The notes beneath the pieces are model-generated. The model was not told where the DNA came from, ran no database searches, and saw nothing but the letters and a program-made list of their open reading frames with translations. Made by a program: the position numbers and the translations under genes. Positions 1-6,332 of a stretch of DNA of 34,956 bases are shown here, one piece after another; position 1 is the first letter of the stretch, and every line of letters begins with the position of its first letter. This DNA comes from Bacteroidota bacterium (lineage in GTDB: Bacteria; Bacteroidota; Bacteroidia; Palsa-948): NCBI GenBank assembly GCA_016213405.1, contig JACRAM010000107.1, forward strand, positions 1 through 34,956, in the 5' to 3' direction.

Positions 1-14
1 ACAGTATAAAAGTA

Positions 15-100
15 TGGTACAGATAACAGATATTTTCAGATTTACAGAGTTCGGATTGGCTGTTTATCAGAAAATCTGTGTGAATCTGTTATCTGTATCA
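15..100. repeat. 86-bp palindromic repeat, family A, copy 1
   Basis: The ends are near-complementary: the left end reads TGGTACAGATAACAGAT and the right end ATCTGTTATCTGTATCA, with degenerate CAGATT/AATCTG words between them. The reverse complement of this copy aligns over its full 86 bp with the copy at 508-593. The two copies bracket the small HTH gene at 197-451 in opposite orientation. The remaining DNA from 101 to 196 shows no gene. Confidence 0.85.
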
Positions 101-196
101 AGGCAGCTTTAATGTACAATCCTTAATCGGAATAAACTCTAGTAAACAAGAAACTGTAAACTATTCAACCACAAACCACAAACATCAATTTTAGAG

Positions 197-451
197 ATGC
201 CCCAAAGCAATACCTATAACTATGACCCCACCAAAACGCTCAATGACGAGCTGTTTTTAATACTCGTTTACTATGCAACCCACCTCAGCAAAGAGCAGAT
301 AGGCAACAAATTCGGCTTTAAAGAAAAATGGGCGGATGAACGCATCTGCATCATTTATAAACTGCTGAAAGTGCACACGCGGCAGGAGTGCGTTGACCAA
401 GCATGGCTGCTGGGAATTTTTACACTCGAAAACCGCAAGGTGAAATACTGA
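197..451 (+). CDS. Stand-alone LuxR/GerE-type HTH protein
   Basis: A protein of 84 residues. From about residue 15 to 76 it follows the LuxR/GerE C-terminal DNA-binding pattern: a helix with LILVYYATHLSKEQIG in the place of the usual 'G.snkeIA' segment, then a recognition-helix region, then IYKLLKVHTRQECVDQA and LLGIF, which match the family's 'I..KL.v.tR.eav..A...Gl' ending. There is no receiver domain or membrane segment, so if functional it is a cytoplasmic DNA-binding protein with no built-in sensor. It is flanked by inverted copies of the family A repeat (15-100 and 508-593). The last 16 codons recur, nearly identical, after the next gene at 1970-2018. Target genes are unknown. The domain call is by pattern; the helix-turn-helix is divergent. 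Confidence 0.7.
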   Translation: MPQSNTYNYDPTKTLNDELFLILVYYATHLSKEQIGNKFGFKEKWADERICIIYKLLKVHTRQECVDQAWLLGIFTLENRKVKY

Positions 452-480
452 TGAGCAGAAAAATCTGATTATACTATGCG

Positions 481-619
481 CGGGATAAATTGTGACATTT
501 TCATATATGGTACAGATAACAGATATACACAGATTTTCAGATAAACAGCCATCTGTAATCTGTAAATCTGTAAAAAATCTGTTATCTGTACCACTTGTAG
601 AATGTACTAATTTATCCCG
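481..619. repeat. Nested inverted repeats: family B arms around family A
   Basis: Outer arms at 481-499 and 601-619 are inverted copies (CGGGATAAATTGTGACATT against AATGTACTAATTTATCCCG, about 17 of 19 matching). Between them lies the second 86-bp family A palindrome. The arrangement looks like one repeat having landed in the loop of another. The stretch 452-664 between the HTH gene and the TPR gene contains nothing else except the promoter-like box at 629-636. Confidence 0.75.
508..593. repeat. 86-bp palindromic repeat, family A, copy 2
   Basis: Starts TGGTACAGATAACAGAT and ends ATCTGTTATCTGTACCA, so its ends are perfectly complementary over 17 bases. It is inverted relative to the copy at 15-100, with the same length and most internal bases conserved. 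Confidence 0.85.
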
Positions 620-628
620 TTTTATGTA

Positions 629-636
629 TACCTTTG
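629..636 (+). promoter_or_regulatory. Bacteroidota -7 box (TAnnTTTG) before TPR gene
   Basis: TACCTTTG, inside TATACCTTTGCG, matches the -7 consensus TAnnTTTG used by the Bacteroidota housekeeping sigma factor. The start codon at 665 is 28 bases downstream. No -33 TTG was found at the ideal distance; the nearest is near 595-597. Confidence 0.45.
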
Positions 637-664
637 CGCTGACATCAGTTACCGCACTGCCCCC

Positions 665-1963
665 ATGACCGACCGGATCAAATACGCCCTTGCAAAATTC
701 AAAACGAAAGACTATGAAGGCGCTCTTAATGATTTTAACATACTGCTCGAAACCAGCCCTTTTTCTTCACATCTCTATAAGGAAAGAGCGATGGTGAAAG
801 AAAAATTAAAAGACCTGCAAGGCGCCATGCATGATTGCAACAAAGCGGTGGAGTTAAGCCCCCGCTATGCCGATGCCCATCACCAGCGCGCGCGCATTAA
901 AGCTGAGCTGCATGATTATGAGGGCGCCATAAAGGATATAAATGAAGCGATATGGCTGAACACTTCTTCCTATGAGCATTATCATGAGCGGGGGCGCATA
1001 AAAGAAAAAGTGAAGGATTATCCGGGAGCCATAGAAGATTACACCTTTGCGCTGCAACTAAAGCCCGATGAATCCAATCTATATTTAAGCCGGGGCATTA
1101 CAAAGGATTTTTTGAATGATTATACGGGAGCCGTAGAAGATTTTAATCAAGCCATATTACTTTTTCCCGAAGGACACAAAGGGTATGCCGAGCGAGGGCA
1201 TTCAACAGCAAAGTTGAAAAATTACAAACAAGCTCTTGAGGATTTGGATATTTCCATCCGCATGGAATCAGAGCATAATCCCACTGCTTATCTTGACAGG
1301 GGATTTGTAAAACAAAGATTAAAGGATTATCTCGGAGCCATTGAGGATTTCAATAAAGCCATAGAACTAACTCCACAACTTTCAGAAGCCTACTCCAACC
1401 GCGCCAATGCAAAGCTGCGGCTCAATGATTATGAGGGAGCATTGCAGGATTACAACAAGGCGGCAGAACTTCATCCCACTTCTTCGGTGCTTTGCAGCAG
1501 AGGAACCATTCAGCTTAAAGTAAAAAATTACAACGCTGCCCTCAATGATTTTAATGCCGCCCTTGCTCTTAACCCCAATCTTATCAGAGCCTGGGCAAAA
1601 AGAAGCAAAGTAAAAATAAGAATGAAGGATTTTGCTGGCGCCTTAGATGATATTACCCGTGCCATTGAATTAAAACCCGATGATGACAGTTATTATTTGC
1701 AAAGGGGAATGACGCTATTCAAACTTGGTAATAGAGACGATGCCATTACCGATTTTAATAAAGCCATAGAGTTGGATCCCGAAAACGGAATTGTTTATTG
1801 CCGCAGAGCATCCACCCATCATGTACTCGGCAATAAAAATGCCGCCCTTTTTGATTTAATAAAAGCCGCTGAACTCGGATACAAACGCGCAAATGTTCTG
1901 TTCGATGAGTTATACAATGAGATACCTGTTTATATAATCAAGAGCAAAGCAGGGCTGCGTTAA
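665..1963 (+). CDS. Tetratricopeptide-repeat protein, 12 repeats
   Basis: A 432-residue protein built almost entirely of about 12 tandem 34-residue TPR units. Each follows the pattern 'K..L.DY.GAI.DFNKAIEL.P....AY..RG', for example DYLGAIEDFNKAIELTP in unit 7. There is no signal peptide, membrane segment or extra catalytic domain, so it should be a cytoplasmic solenoid scaffold that binds other proteins. Units such as DYEGAIKDI and DYEGALQDY are close enough to indicate internal duplication. The C-terminus ends in a degenerate unit (ELGYKRANVLFDELY). The partner is unknown. Seven bases after the stop lies a fragment copied from the upstream HTH gene. Confidence 0.9.
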   Translation: MTDRIKYALAKFKTKDYEGALNDFNILLETSPFSSHLYKERAMVKEKLKDLQGAMHDCNKAVELSPRYADAHHQRARIKAELHDYEGAIKDINEAIWLNTSSYEHYHERGRIKEKVKDYPGAIEDYTFALQLKPDESNLYLSRGITKDFLNDYTGAVEDFNQAILLFPEGHKGYAERGHSTAKLKNYKQALEDLDISIRMESEHNPTAYLDRGFVKQRLKDYLGAIEDFNKAIELTPQLSEAYSNRANAKLRLNDYEGALQDYNKAAELHPTSSVLCSRGTIQLKVKNYNAALNDFNAALALNPNLIRAWAKRSKVKIRMKDFAGALDDITRAIELKPDDDSYYLQRGMTLFKLGNRDDAITDFNKAIELDPENGIVYCRRASTHHVLGNKNAALFDLIKAAELGYKRANVLFDELYNEIPVYIIKSKAGLR

Positions 1964-1969
1964 TACAAT

Positions 1970-2029
1970 ATGGCTGCTAGGAATTTTTACACCCGAAAAC
2001 CGCAAGGTGAAATACTGATGAGAAAAATA
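1970..2029 (+). pseudogene. 3'-end fragment duplicated from the HTH gene
   Basis: The bases from 1970 match 403-465, the end of the HTH gene and its immediate 3' flank, with only a few substitutions and one three-base gap. In the original frame it still reads WLLGIFTPENRKVKY followed by TGA, against WLLGIFTLENRKVKY in the intact gene. The rest of the second copy is missing. It is either the remnant of a tandem paralogue or the scar of a rearrangement that moved or inserted the TPR gene. Confidence 0.8.
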
Positions 2030-2076
2030 TATACCTTTCGCAAACGTTAGCGCACATAAACCAAAACCCAACCGCC

Positions 2077-2412
2077 ATGAACACCCTGAAAAAAACAACG
2101 CTGCTGTTAAGCGCGCTCACCATTTTATCTTCCTGCATTACCACCTCCACCGCCCGCCTTCAGCCCTCAGCCGGCAGCAATGATATGGAAGTGTTTATGA
2201 CCACCCTGCCCGCCAAACCGTATGACGAAATCAGTTACATCGAAGCCAGCGGAAGCATCTTTCACACGCAAAAAGCATTGCTCCGGAAACTGAAACAAAG
2301 AGCAGCCAAAGAAGGAGCAGACGCTCTGATACAGGTAACGTTCAGCTACATTCCCTGGGCGCTGATGAGCATTCCAACAGTTGAAGGCGTTGCCATCAAA
2401 TACAAAAAATAA
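2077..2412 (+). CDS. Small putative lipoprotein
   Basis: 111 residues with a lipoprotein signal peptide: basic start (MNTLKK), hydrophobic run, and lipobox LSSC giving a lipidated Cys20. The mature part contains KPYDEISYIEASGSI and AAKEGADALIQVTF, a layout seen in small Bacteroidota and proteobacterial envelope proteins where a 'GADA(I/L)I.V' strand follows a helix. No catalytic motif is visible. A weak -7-like sequence (TATACCTTTCG) lies near 2030-2040. The stop is immediately followed by the ATG of the next gene with no gap, suggesting translational coupling. Function unknown. Confidence 0.75.
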   Translation: MNTLKKTTLLLSALTILSSCITTSTARLQPSAGSNDMEVFMTTLPAKPYDEISYIEASGSIFHTQKALLRKLKQRAAKEGADALIQVTFSYIPWALMSIPTVEGVAIKYKK

Positions 2413-2607
2413 ATGATTGACACAACTAAACTCAAACAACTTCTTGAAGAAAAGGATTTGACAACGCAACAACTGTGCGTGCTTTCTAAACTGAGCCTCT
2501 CAACCATCAGGCATATACTAAAGGGAAAAAGTAAAAACCCGGACAAAGACACGGTGAAAAAAATAGCCATTGCATTGCAGGTAACTATTGATGAAATAAC
2601 GAAATGA
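2413..2607 (+). CDS. Small XRE/Cro-type HTH regulator
   Basis: 64 residues that form one helix-turn-helix domain of the XRE type: LKQLLEEKDLTTQQLCVLSK, then LSLSTIRHILKGKSKNP, then DTVKKIAIALQVTIDEI. This is the standard five-helix pattern 'l..lre.kgltq..LA..sgvs..ti..i..g....p...tl.kia.aL.v...el'. There is no sensor or dimerisation extension. The ATG abuts the stop of the lipoprotein gene. It is probably a local transcription regulator, but its target is not evident. Confidence 0.85.
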   Translation: MIDTTKLKQLLEEKDLTTQQLCVLSKLSLSTIRHILKGKSKNPDKDTVKKIAIALQVTIDEITK

Positions 2608-2638
2608 CAGACAAAAACTTTGCATCTTTGCAATAGCA

Positions 2639-2860
2639 ATGAAACAGTTTTTTCTCCTTCTGTTTTTGTTTTCCGCGCTTTGCTGCCATGCCTCGGCAGG
2701 AAACGCAAACGATGAACTGTTTTTTATCCTTGCCCTGATTGCAGTAATGTTGTTCATCTTACTGCTTCTTTATGCCATTGATTTTTTCAGAAAGATAAGC
2801 AAGGAGCGTAAAGAGAAAAAATTGCTGCCTGCCAGTGAAACGAATAGTAACGATGAATAA
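2639..2860 (+). CDS. Small membrane protein
   Basis: 73 residues. An N-terminal signal-like segment (MKQFFLLLFLFSALCCHASA) is followed by a short polar stretch and a second hydrophobic helix at about residues 27-47, then a basic Lys/Arg-rich tail (KISKERKEKK). If the first segment is cleaved it becomes a single-pass protein with a cytoplasmic tail. No family recognised. The start follows AACTTTGCATCTTTGC, which resembles a -7 region. Its small size lowers certainty, but the composition is that of a real membrane protein. Confidence 0.55.
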   Translation: MKQFFLLLFLFSALCCHASAGNANDELFFILALIAVMLFILLLLYAIDFFRKISKERKEKKLLPASETNSNDE

Positions 2861-2913
2861 GGAACAAAGAGCCTTTTTGCACTTCTCTCTGCTTTCTACT
2901 CTTTGCCTGTATT

Positions 2914-3921
2914 TCAAGATGCCCTCATACAATTAACAATCTTCACCGCCTCTTTCGCTTCTTTCACATCATGCACTCTGAGAATGTTTGCTCCGTTCAT
3001 TAATGCAATGGTGTTGGCAGCGGTGGTTCCGTTAGCCCCCCTGCCCCCCGAAGGGGGGGGACTTGAGCGTGCATTCCTCTCCCCTTTGGGGAGAGAAGGA
3101 GAGGGGTCTGTTGCGTTACTTATCATTGATTTTCTTGAAAGCCCCGCAAGGATTGGCAAACCAAATTCTTTGAACTGGGCAAGATGTTTAAGCAGCGTGT
3201 AGTTATGCTCAAGAGTTTTTCCAAATCCAAATCCAACGTCAATTATTAATCTTCCATCCTTCCATCCTTCCAATATTCCAATCTTCTCTTTGAAGTATTC
3301 CTTCACTTCTTTCACCACATCTTTGTAGTGTGGATTCTTCTGCATCGTCTGCGGTGTTCCTTGTATGTGCATTAATACATACGGCACATTTAATTTAGCA
3401 ATTGTCTCAAACATTTTGGTTTCCGGTTTACGGTTTACCCCGTTGGAATTATTTCCTACGGGGTTTCCGGTCTCCGGTTGGTTGGCTGTTGAACCGTAGA
3501 CCGTAGACTGTAAACCGTAAAACATAAACCCGCTTCCTCCCGAAACGTCATTAATCATATCAGCTCCGGCATTCACGGCTTCTTCAGCAACTTTGCTTCT
3601 GAATGTGTCGGCAGAAATAATTACATCAGCAAATTTTTTTCGCACAAGTTGAATTGCCGGAATCAATCTTTTTAATTCTTCTTCTTCCGAAACTTCTTTG
3701 GCATTGGGTCGGGTAGAGCAGGCGCCAATGTCAACGATATCTGCCCCTTCAAAAACCATCTTTTCTACGTGAGAAAGTAAAGCCCCCTCCCCAGCCCTCC
3801 CCCCAAGGGAGAGGGAGAAATAATTTCCTCCATCGTAAAAAGAATCGGGAGTAACGTTGAGAATTCCCATTACGGCAGGAGAGGAGAGGTCGAGTATCTT
3901 GTTTTTAAATTGAAGATTCAT
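2914..3921 (-). CDS. folP: Dihydropteroate synthase with three in-frame repeat insertions
   Basis: Joins 6-hydroxymethyl-7,8-dihydropterin pyrophosphate to p-aminobenzoate in folate synthesis, in the cytoplasm. Family motifs appear in order: VMGILNVTPDSFYDGG near residue 18, ADIVDIGACSTRP, ISADTFRS, MINDVSGG, YVLMHIQGTPQTM, IDVGFGFGK, AGLSRKSMI and the C-terminal NILRVHDV. The length is 335 residues against about 270-280 usually. The surplus sits in three blocks that coincide with palindromic repeats: after the DGG loop (YFSLSLGGRAGEG), after MINDVSGG (about 38 residues including STANQPETGNPVGNN), and after SRKSMI (SPSLPKGERNARSSPPPSGG). All are in loops and the frame stays open, so the enzyme is probably active. 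It is divergent from the DUF1599 gene, a pairing I recall from other Bacteroidota. Confidence 0.95.
   Translation of the reverse strand: MNLQFKNKILDLSSPAVMGILNVTPDSFYDGGNYFSLSLGGRAGEGALLSHVEKMVFEGADIVDIGACSTRPNAKEVSEEEELKRLIPAIQLVRKKFADVIISADTFRSKVAEEAVNAGADMINDVSGGSGFMFYGLQSTVYGSTANQPETGNPVGNNSNGVNRKPETKMFETIAKLNVPYVLMHIQGTPQTMQKNPHYKDVVKEVKEYFKEKIGILEGWKDGRLIIDVGFGFGKTLEHNYTLLKHLAQFKEFGLPILAGLSRKSMISNATDPSPSLPKGERNARSSPPPSGGRGANGTTAANTIALMNGANILRVHDVKEAKEAVKIVNCMRAS
3034..3107 (-). repeat. Double-hairpin C element inside folP
   Basis: Read on the minus strand it has the same layout as the elements at 8381-8459 and 10445-10523. An outer stem (ACCCCT...AGGGGGGCT) encloses hairpin CTCTCCCCAAAGGGGAGAG, a linker with TGCACGCTCAAGTCC, and hairpin CCCCCCTTCGGGGGG. 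It falls between the SRKSMI motif and the NGTTAANTIALMNGANI segment of FolP, adding roughly 25 residues. Confidence 0.85.
3418..3522. repeat. TTTACGG-type composite element inside folP
   Basis: The left arm (3418-3471) carries GGTTTACGGTTT and an embedded CCCCGTTGGA...TCCTACGGGG palindrome at 3438-3463. The right arm (3493-3521) is nearly identical, 27 of 29 bases, to the sequence at 5135-5163 just after the four-helix-bundle gene. The left arm shares about 36 of 37 bases with 4677-4714. Only about 20 bases separate the arms here. It encodes the second in-frame insertion of FolP. Confidence 0.85.
3780..3825. repeat. Short CCCTCCC palindrome inside folP
   Basis: AAGCCCCCTCCCC followed by CCCTCCCCCCAAGGGAGAGGG and AGAAATAATTT. 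It matches the copy at 34469-34513, down to the trailing GGGA(G)AAATAAT. On the minus strand it encodes the first FolP insertion between the DGG loop and the helix before GADIVDIG. Confidence 0.8.
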
Positions 3922-3937
3922 GTTTTTAAAACTCTAA

Positions 3938-4060
3938 ACTCTAATTTCGAAATCCTAAACAAATTCTAAATTCAAATCTTTAAACTTTTAAACAATGTTT
4001 TTGATATTTGAATTTTAATATTGAGATTTGTTTAGAGTTTAGGATTTAGAATTTCGGATT
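3938..4060. repeat. AT-rich imperfect inverted repeat
   Basis: The folP/DUF1599 intergenic region (3922-4101) is mostly one large AT-rich imperfect palindrome. The left side contains CGAAATCCTAAACAAATTC and TAAATTCAAAT. The right side contains ATTTGAATTTTAAT and GTTTAGAGTTTAGGATTTAG, and ends in AATTTCGG. The words CTAAACTCTAAA/TTTAGAGTTTAG recur on both arms. It lies between two divergent genes and could affect either promoter. Confidence 0.65.
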
Positions 4061-4077
4061 TACTTTACTAAAAAGTT

Positions 4078-4085
4078 TAACTTTG
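4078..4085 (+). promoter_or_regulatory. -7 box before the DUF1599 gene
   Basis: TAACTTTG matches TAnnTTTG. The ATG at 4102 lies 16 bases downstream, implying a very short leader. A TTTCGG at about 4053 could serve as a weak -33 region, but the match is poor. Confidence 0.5.
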
Positions 4086-4101
4086 TGCAACTGAATTATC
4101 T

Positions 4102-4656
4102 ATGTCAAAAACCAGCCAGCAGTTTGATTCTGTCGTAAAGCAGTGCAAAGATATTTTCATTAAAAAGATGCTTGATTATGGTTCTGCATGGCGTGTGATG
4201 CGCACTCCGAGCATTGTTGACCAGATTTTTATCAAGACCCAGCGCATCCGCACCATTGATGATAAAGGTACTCAAAAAGTAAAAGAGGATATTGGCTCTG
4301 ATTACATCGGCATTGTCAATTATTCCATCATCGGTTTGATTCAGATTGAACTCATTAATGACACACAGCATGAAATCTCGGTAGAAGAAGCAGGCAAGAT
4401 GTTTGATAAATTCTCTAACCTGGCGAAAGCACTCATGGAAAATAAAAATCACGATTACGGAGAAGCGTGGCGCGATATGCGGATAAGTTCATTTGCGGAT
4501 TTGATATTGGTAAAACTACTTCGTATGCGTCAGATAGAAGATCATAACGGCAAAACATTAATCTCTGAAGGAATTGATGCGAATTATTTAGACACAATGA
4601 ACTACGCGATTTTTGCGTTGATAAAACTGGAAGAAAAGAAAAATCAAACTGCATAA
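4102..4656 (+). CDS. DUF1599 protein, two tandem domains
   Basis: 184 residues with two copies of the DUF1599 domain. The first, at about residues 11-90, contains KKMLDYGSAWRVMR, DQIFIKTQRIR and YIGIVNYSIIGLIQIE. The second, at about 104-180, contains NKNHDYGEAWRDMR, DLILVKLLRMR and YLDTMNYAIFALIKLE. The repeated 'K..DYG.AWR.MR' and 'R.I.D...G' words are the conserved signature. The family's activity is not established; it has been grouped with nucleotide-modification-associated domains, and in Bacteroidota it often sits between folP and a DoxX/tpiA cluster, as here. Cytoplasmic, no signal peptide. Preceded by a good -7 box. Confidence 0.9.
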   Translation: MSKTSQQFDSVVKQCKDIFIKKMLDYGSAWRVMRTPSIVDQIFIKTQRIRTIDDKGTQKVKEDIGSDYIGIVNYSIIGLIQIELINDTQHEISVEEAGKMFDKFSNLAKALMENKNHDYGEAWRDMRISSFADLILVKLLRMRQIEDHNGKTLISEGIDANYLDTMNYAIFALIKLEEKKNQTA

Positions 4657-4657
4657 T

Positions 4658-4719
4658 GGTTTACGGTCTACTGTTTACAGTTTACCCCGTTGGAATTATT
4701 TCCTACGGGGTTTACGGTT
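4658..4719. repeat. Left arm of element around the four-helix-bundle gene
   Basis: GGTTTACGGTCTACTGTTTA and GTTTACC followed by the palindrome CCCCGTTGGA...TCCTACGGGG (4685-4710) and TTTACGGTT. The 26-bp palindrome is identical to 3438-3463 in folP. The arm begins directly after the DUF1599 stop codon and ends 14 bases before the next ATG. Confidence 0.85.
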
Positions 4720-4733
4720 AAATACAAAAGACA

Positions 4734-5135
4734 ATGGCAACATTTAAAAGATTCGAAGACATAGAAGCTTGGCAACTTGCTCGAGAAATTTCTAAGGAAG
4801 TTTACCAACTTTCAAGGGTTGGAGATTTTACTAAGGATTTTGAATTAAGAGGACAAGCGCGTGCTTCTTCTGGTTCGATGATGGATAACATAGCAGAAGG
4901 TTTTGACAGAGGAAGTAAGAATGAGTTTGTTCAGTTTCTCACAATTGGGAAAGGTTCCGCAGGAGAATTAAAATCTCAATTATACAGGTCATTAGATAAT
5001 CAATATATTTCTCAAATTGAATTTGAAAACCTTTATAACAAAACTGATAAGTATAGTAAAATGGTTGCTGGATTAATTTCTTATTTGAATCAGTCCAATA
5101 TCAAAGGACAAAAATTTAAAGACAGAGTGAATTAA
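4734..5135 (+). CDS. Four-helix-bundle protein (23S rRNA intervening-sequence type)
   Basis: 133 residues. It matches the four-helix-bundle family first seen as ORFs in 23S rRNA intervening sequences (TIGR02436 type): FEDIEAWQLAREISKEVY at the N-terminus, LRGQARASSGSMMDNIAEGF with the diagnostic 'S...NIAEG' turn, then GSKNEFVQFLTIGKGSAGEL and the C-terminal helices. The family is structurally related to the Avd accessory protein of diversity-generating retroelements; no reverse transcriptase is present here. The gene is inserted between DUF1599 and the DoxX gene, bounded by inverted TTTACGG-type repeats, and is smaller and more AT-rich than neighbouring housekeeping genes. No rRNA gene is nearby. 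Function unknown; cargo of a repeat-bounded unit is my inference. Confidence 0.9.
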   Translation: MATFKRFEDIEAWQLAREISKEVYQLSRVGDFTKDFELRGQARASSGSMMDNIAEGFDRGSKNEFVQFLTIGKGSAGELKSQLYRSLDNQYISQIEFENLYNKTDKYSKMVAGLISYLNQSNIKGQKFKDRVN

Positions 5136-5166
5136 CCGTAGACCAAAGACTGTAAACCGTAAACCC
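5136..5166. repeat. Right arm of element around the four-helix-bundle gene
   Basis: CCGTAGACCAAAGACTGTAA followed by ACCGTAAACCC, running from the stop codon of the four-helix-bundle gene to the base before the ATG of the DoxX gene. Its reverse complement begins GGGTTTACGGTTTACAG, matching the start of the left arm. Nearly identical to 3493-3521 within folP. Confidence 0.85.
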
Positions 5167-5167
5167 T

Positions 5168-6283
5168 ATGAAGATCGTTATACAACTTTGCAGAATTCTG
5201 GTTGGAGTGCTGTTTATTTTTTCCGGACTCATCAAAGCAAACGACCCGCTGGGGTTTGCTTACAAACTAAATGAATACTGGGAAGTGTTTGGAACAGCGT
5301 GGATGACACCATTCTCGCTTTTTATTTCCATTTTCATGTGCGCCATTGAAGTTCTTCTCGGATTTATGCTTCTCATCGGCTCAAAAATTAAATTCACGCT
5401 CTGGCTTTTATTTCTCATGATTTTGTTTTTTGCCTTTCTGAATTTCTATTCAGGATATTTTGATGCTGTGCGCGAATGCGGATGTTTTGGCGATGCAATC
5501 AAAATGACTCCCTGGCAGGAATTTGTAAATAATTGCGTTATGCTTGTGATGACGGTATTTATGTTCATTGGGAAAGACCATATCCGACCTATTTTCTCCG
5601 GAAGAATTGAAAAAACAATGTTGATTATTTTCACTATCTCTTCATTCGGATTTCCGCTTTACACGTACAATTATCTTCCCATAAAAGATTTTCGCCCTTA
5701 TGCCATTGGAAAGAATATTCAGGAAGGAATGAAACTACCGCCAGGTGCGAAAACAGACAGCATTCAAATGGTTTTCATTTATGAAAAGGACGGCAAACAA
5801 ATTGAACTCACACCCGAACAAATTAAAACAATTGACTCCACTTACAAATATATTGACAGGAAAGATAAAGTGATTCGAGAAGGAGACAAACCCGCTATTC
5901 ATGATTTTAGCATAACATCGGCTGACGGAAGTGATTACACGGAACAGATTCTGAATTACGATGGATATTATTTCTTCCTCGTTTGTTATGATTTGGAAAA
6001 AACCAACAAAAATGTTTTCGGAAAAATAAATGACTTCGCCCGGCTTTGCAGGCAAGACAGCGTTCCGATTATTGTTCTCACTTCTTCAGCAGAGTTGATT
6101 GAATCATTTAAAAAAGAAACAAGAACTGATATTGATTTTTATTTTTCTGACGGAACAACTTTAAAAACAATGATACGTTCCAATCCCGGTCTCATGCTTC
6201 TGAAAAAAGGAACTGTTGCAGATATGTGGCATTATCATTCGTTTCCATCATTCTCTGATGTAAAAGAAAAATACTTAAAATGA
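5168..6283 (+). CDS. BT_3928-like DoxX/MauE-type membrane protein with C-terminal thioredoxin-like region
   Basis: 371 residues. The N-terminal 180 residues hold five or so membrane segments of the DoxX/MauE kind (CRILVGVLFIFSGLIKANDP, then several hydrophobic helices) with a conserved ECGCFGD motif whose two cysteines (104 and 106) face the membrane surface. The remaining part (about 190-371) is soluble and looks like a thioredoxin-fold domain without a CxxC (YYFFLVCYDLEKT, VPIIVLTSS, PGLMLLKKGTVADMWHYH). The family occurs next to tpiA and DUF1599 in Bacteroidota. A redox or electron-transfer role at the inner membrane is inferred from DoxX/MauE relatives and is unproven. Followed by the ABC permease 49 bases later. 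Confidence 0.85.
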   Translation: MKIVIQLCRILVGVLFIFSGLIKANDPLGFAYKLNEYWEVFGTAWMTPFSLFISIFMCAIEVLLGFMLLIGSKIKFTLWLLFLMILFFAFLNFYSGYFDAVRECGCFGDAIKMTPWQEFVNNCVMLVMTVFMFIGKDHIRPIFSGRIEKTMLIIFTISSFGFPLYTYNYLPIKDFRPYAIGKNIQEGMKLPPGAKTDSIQMVFIYEKDGKQIELTPEQIKTIDSTYKYIDRKDKVIREGDKPAIHDFSITSADGSDYTEQILNYDGYYFFLVCYDLEKTNKNVFGKINDFARLCRQDSVPIIVLTSSAELIESFKKETRTDIDFYFSDGTTLKTMIRSNPGLMLLKKGTVADMWHYHSFPSFSDVKEKYLK

Positions 6284-6332
6284 TTTATCGGTGTAATCAT
6301 GAATTTTAAATCTGTGTAATCAAATAAGATTT

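Noticed and set aside
197-451. Truncated response regulator.
   Set aside because: No receiver-domain remnant lies upstream, where an 86-bp repeat and AT-rich DNA are found; the protein starts cleanly at the HTH.
2914-3921. folP as a pseudogene or a frameshifted gene because of its length and odd segments.
   Set aside because: The frame is open throughout, all family motifs are present in order, and the extra segments are accounted for by repeats.
4734-5135. Presence of a 23S rRNA gene or a diversity-generating retroelement, suggested by the four-helix-bundle family.
   Set aside because: No rRNA sequence, reverse transcriptase or template/variable repeat pair was seen nearby.
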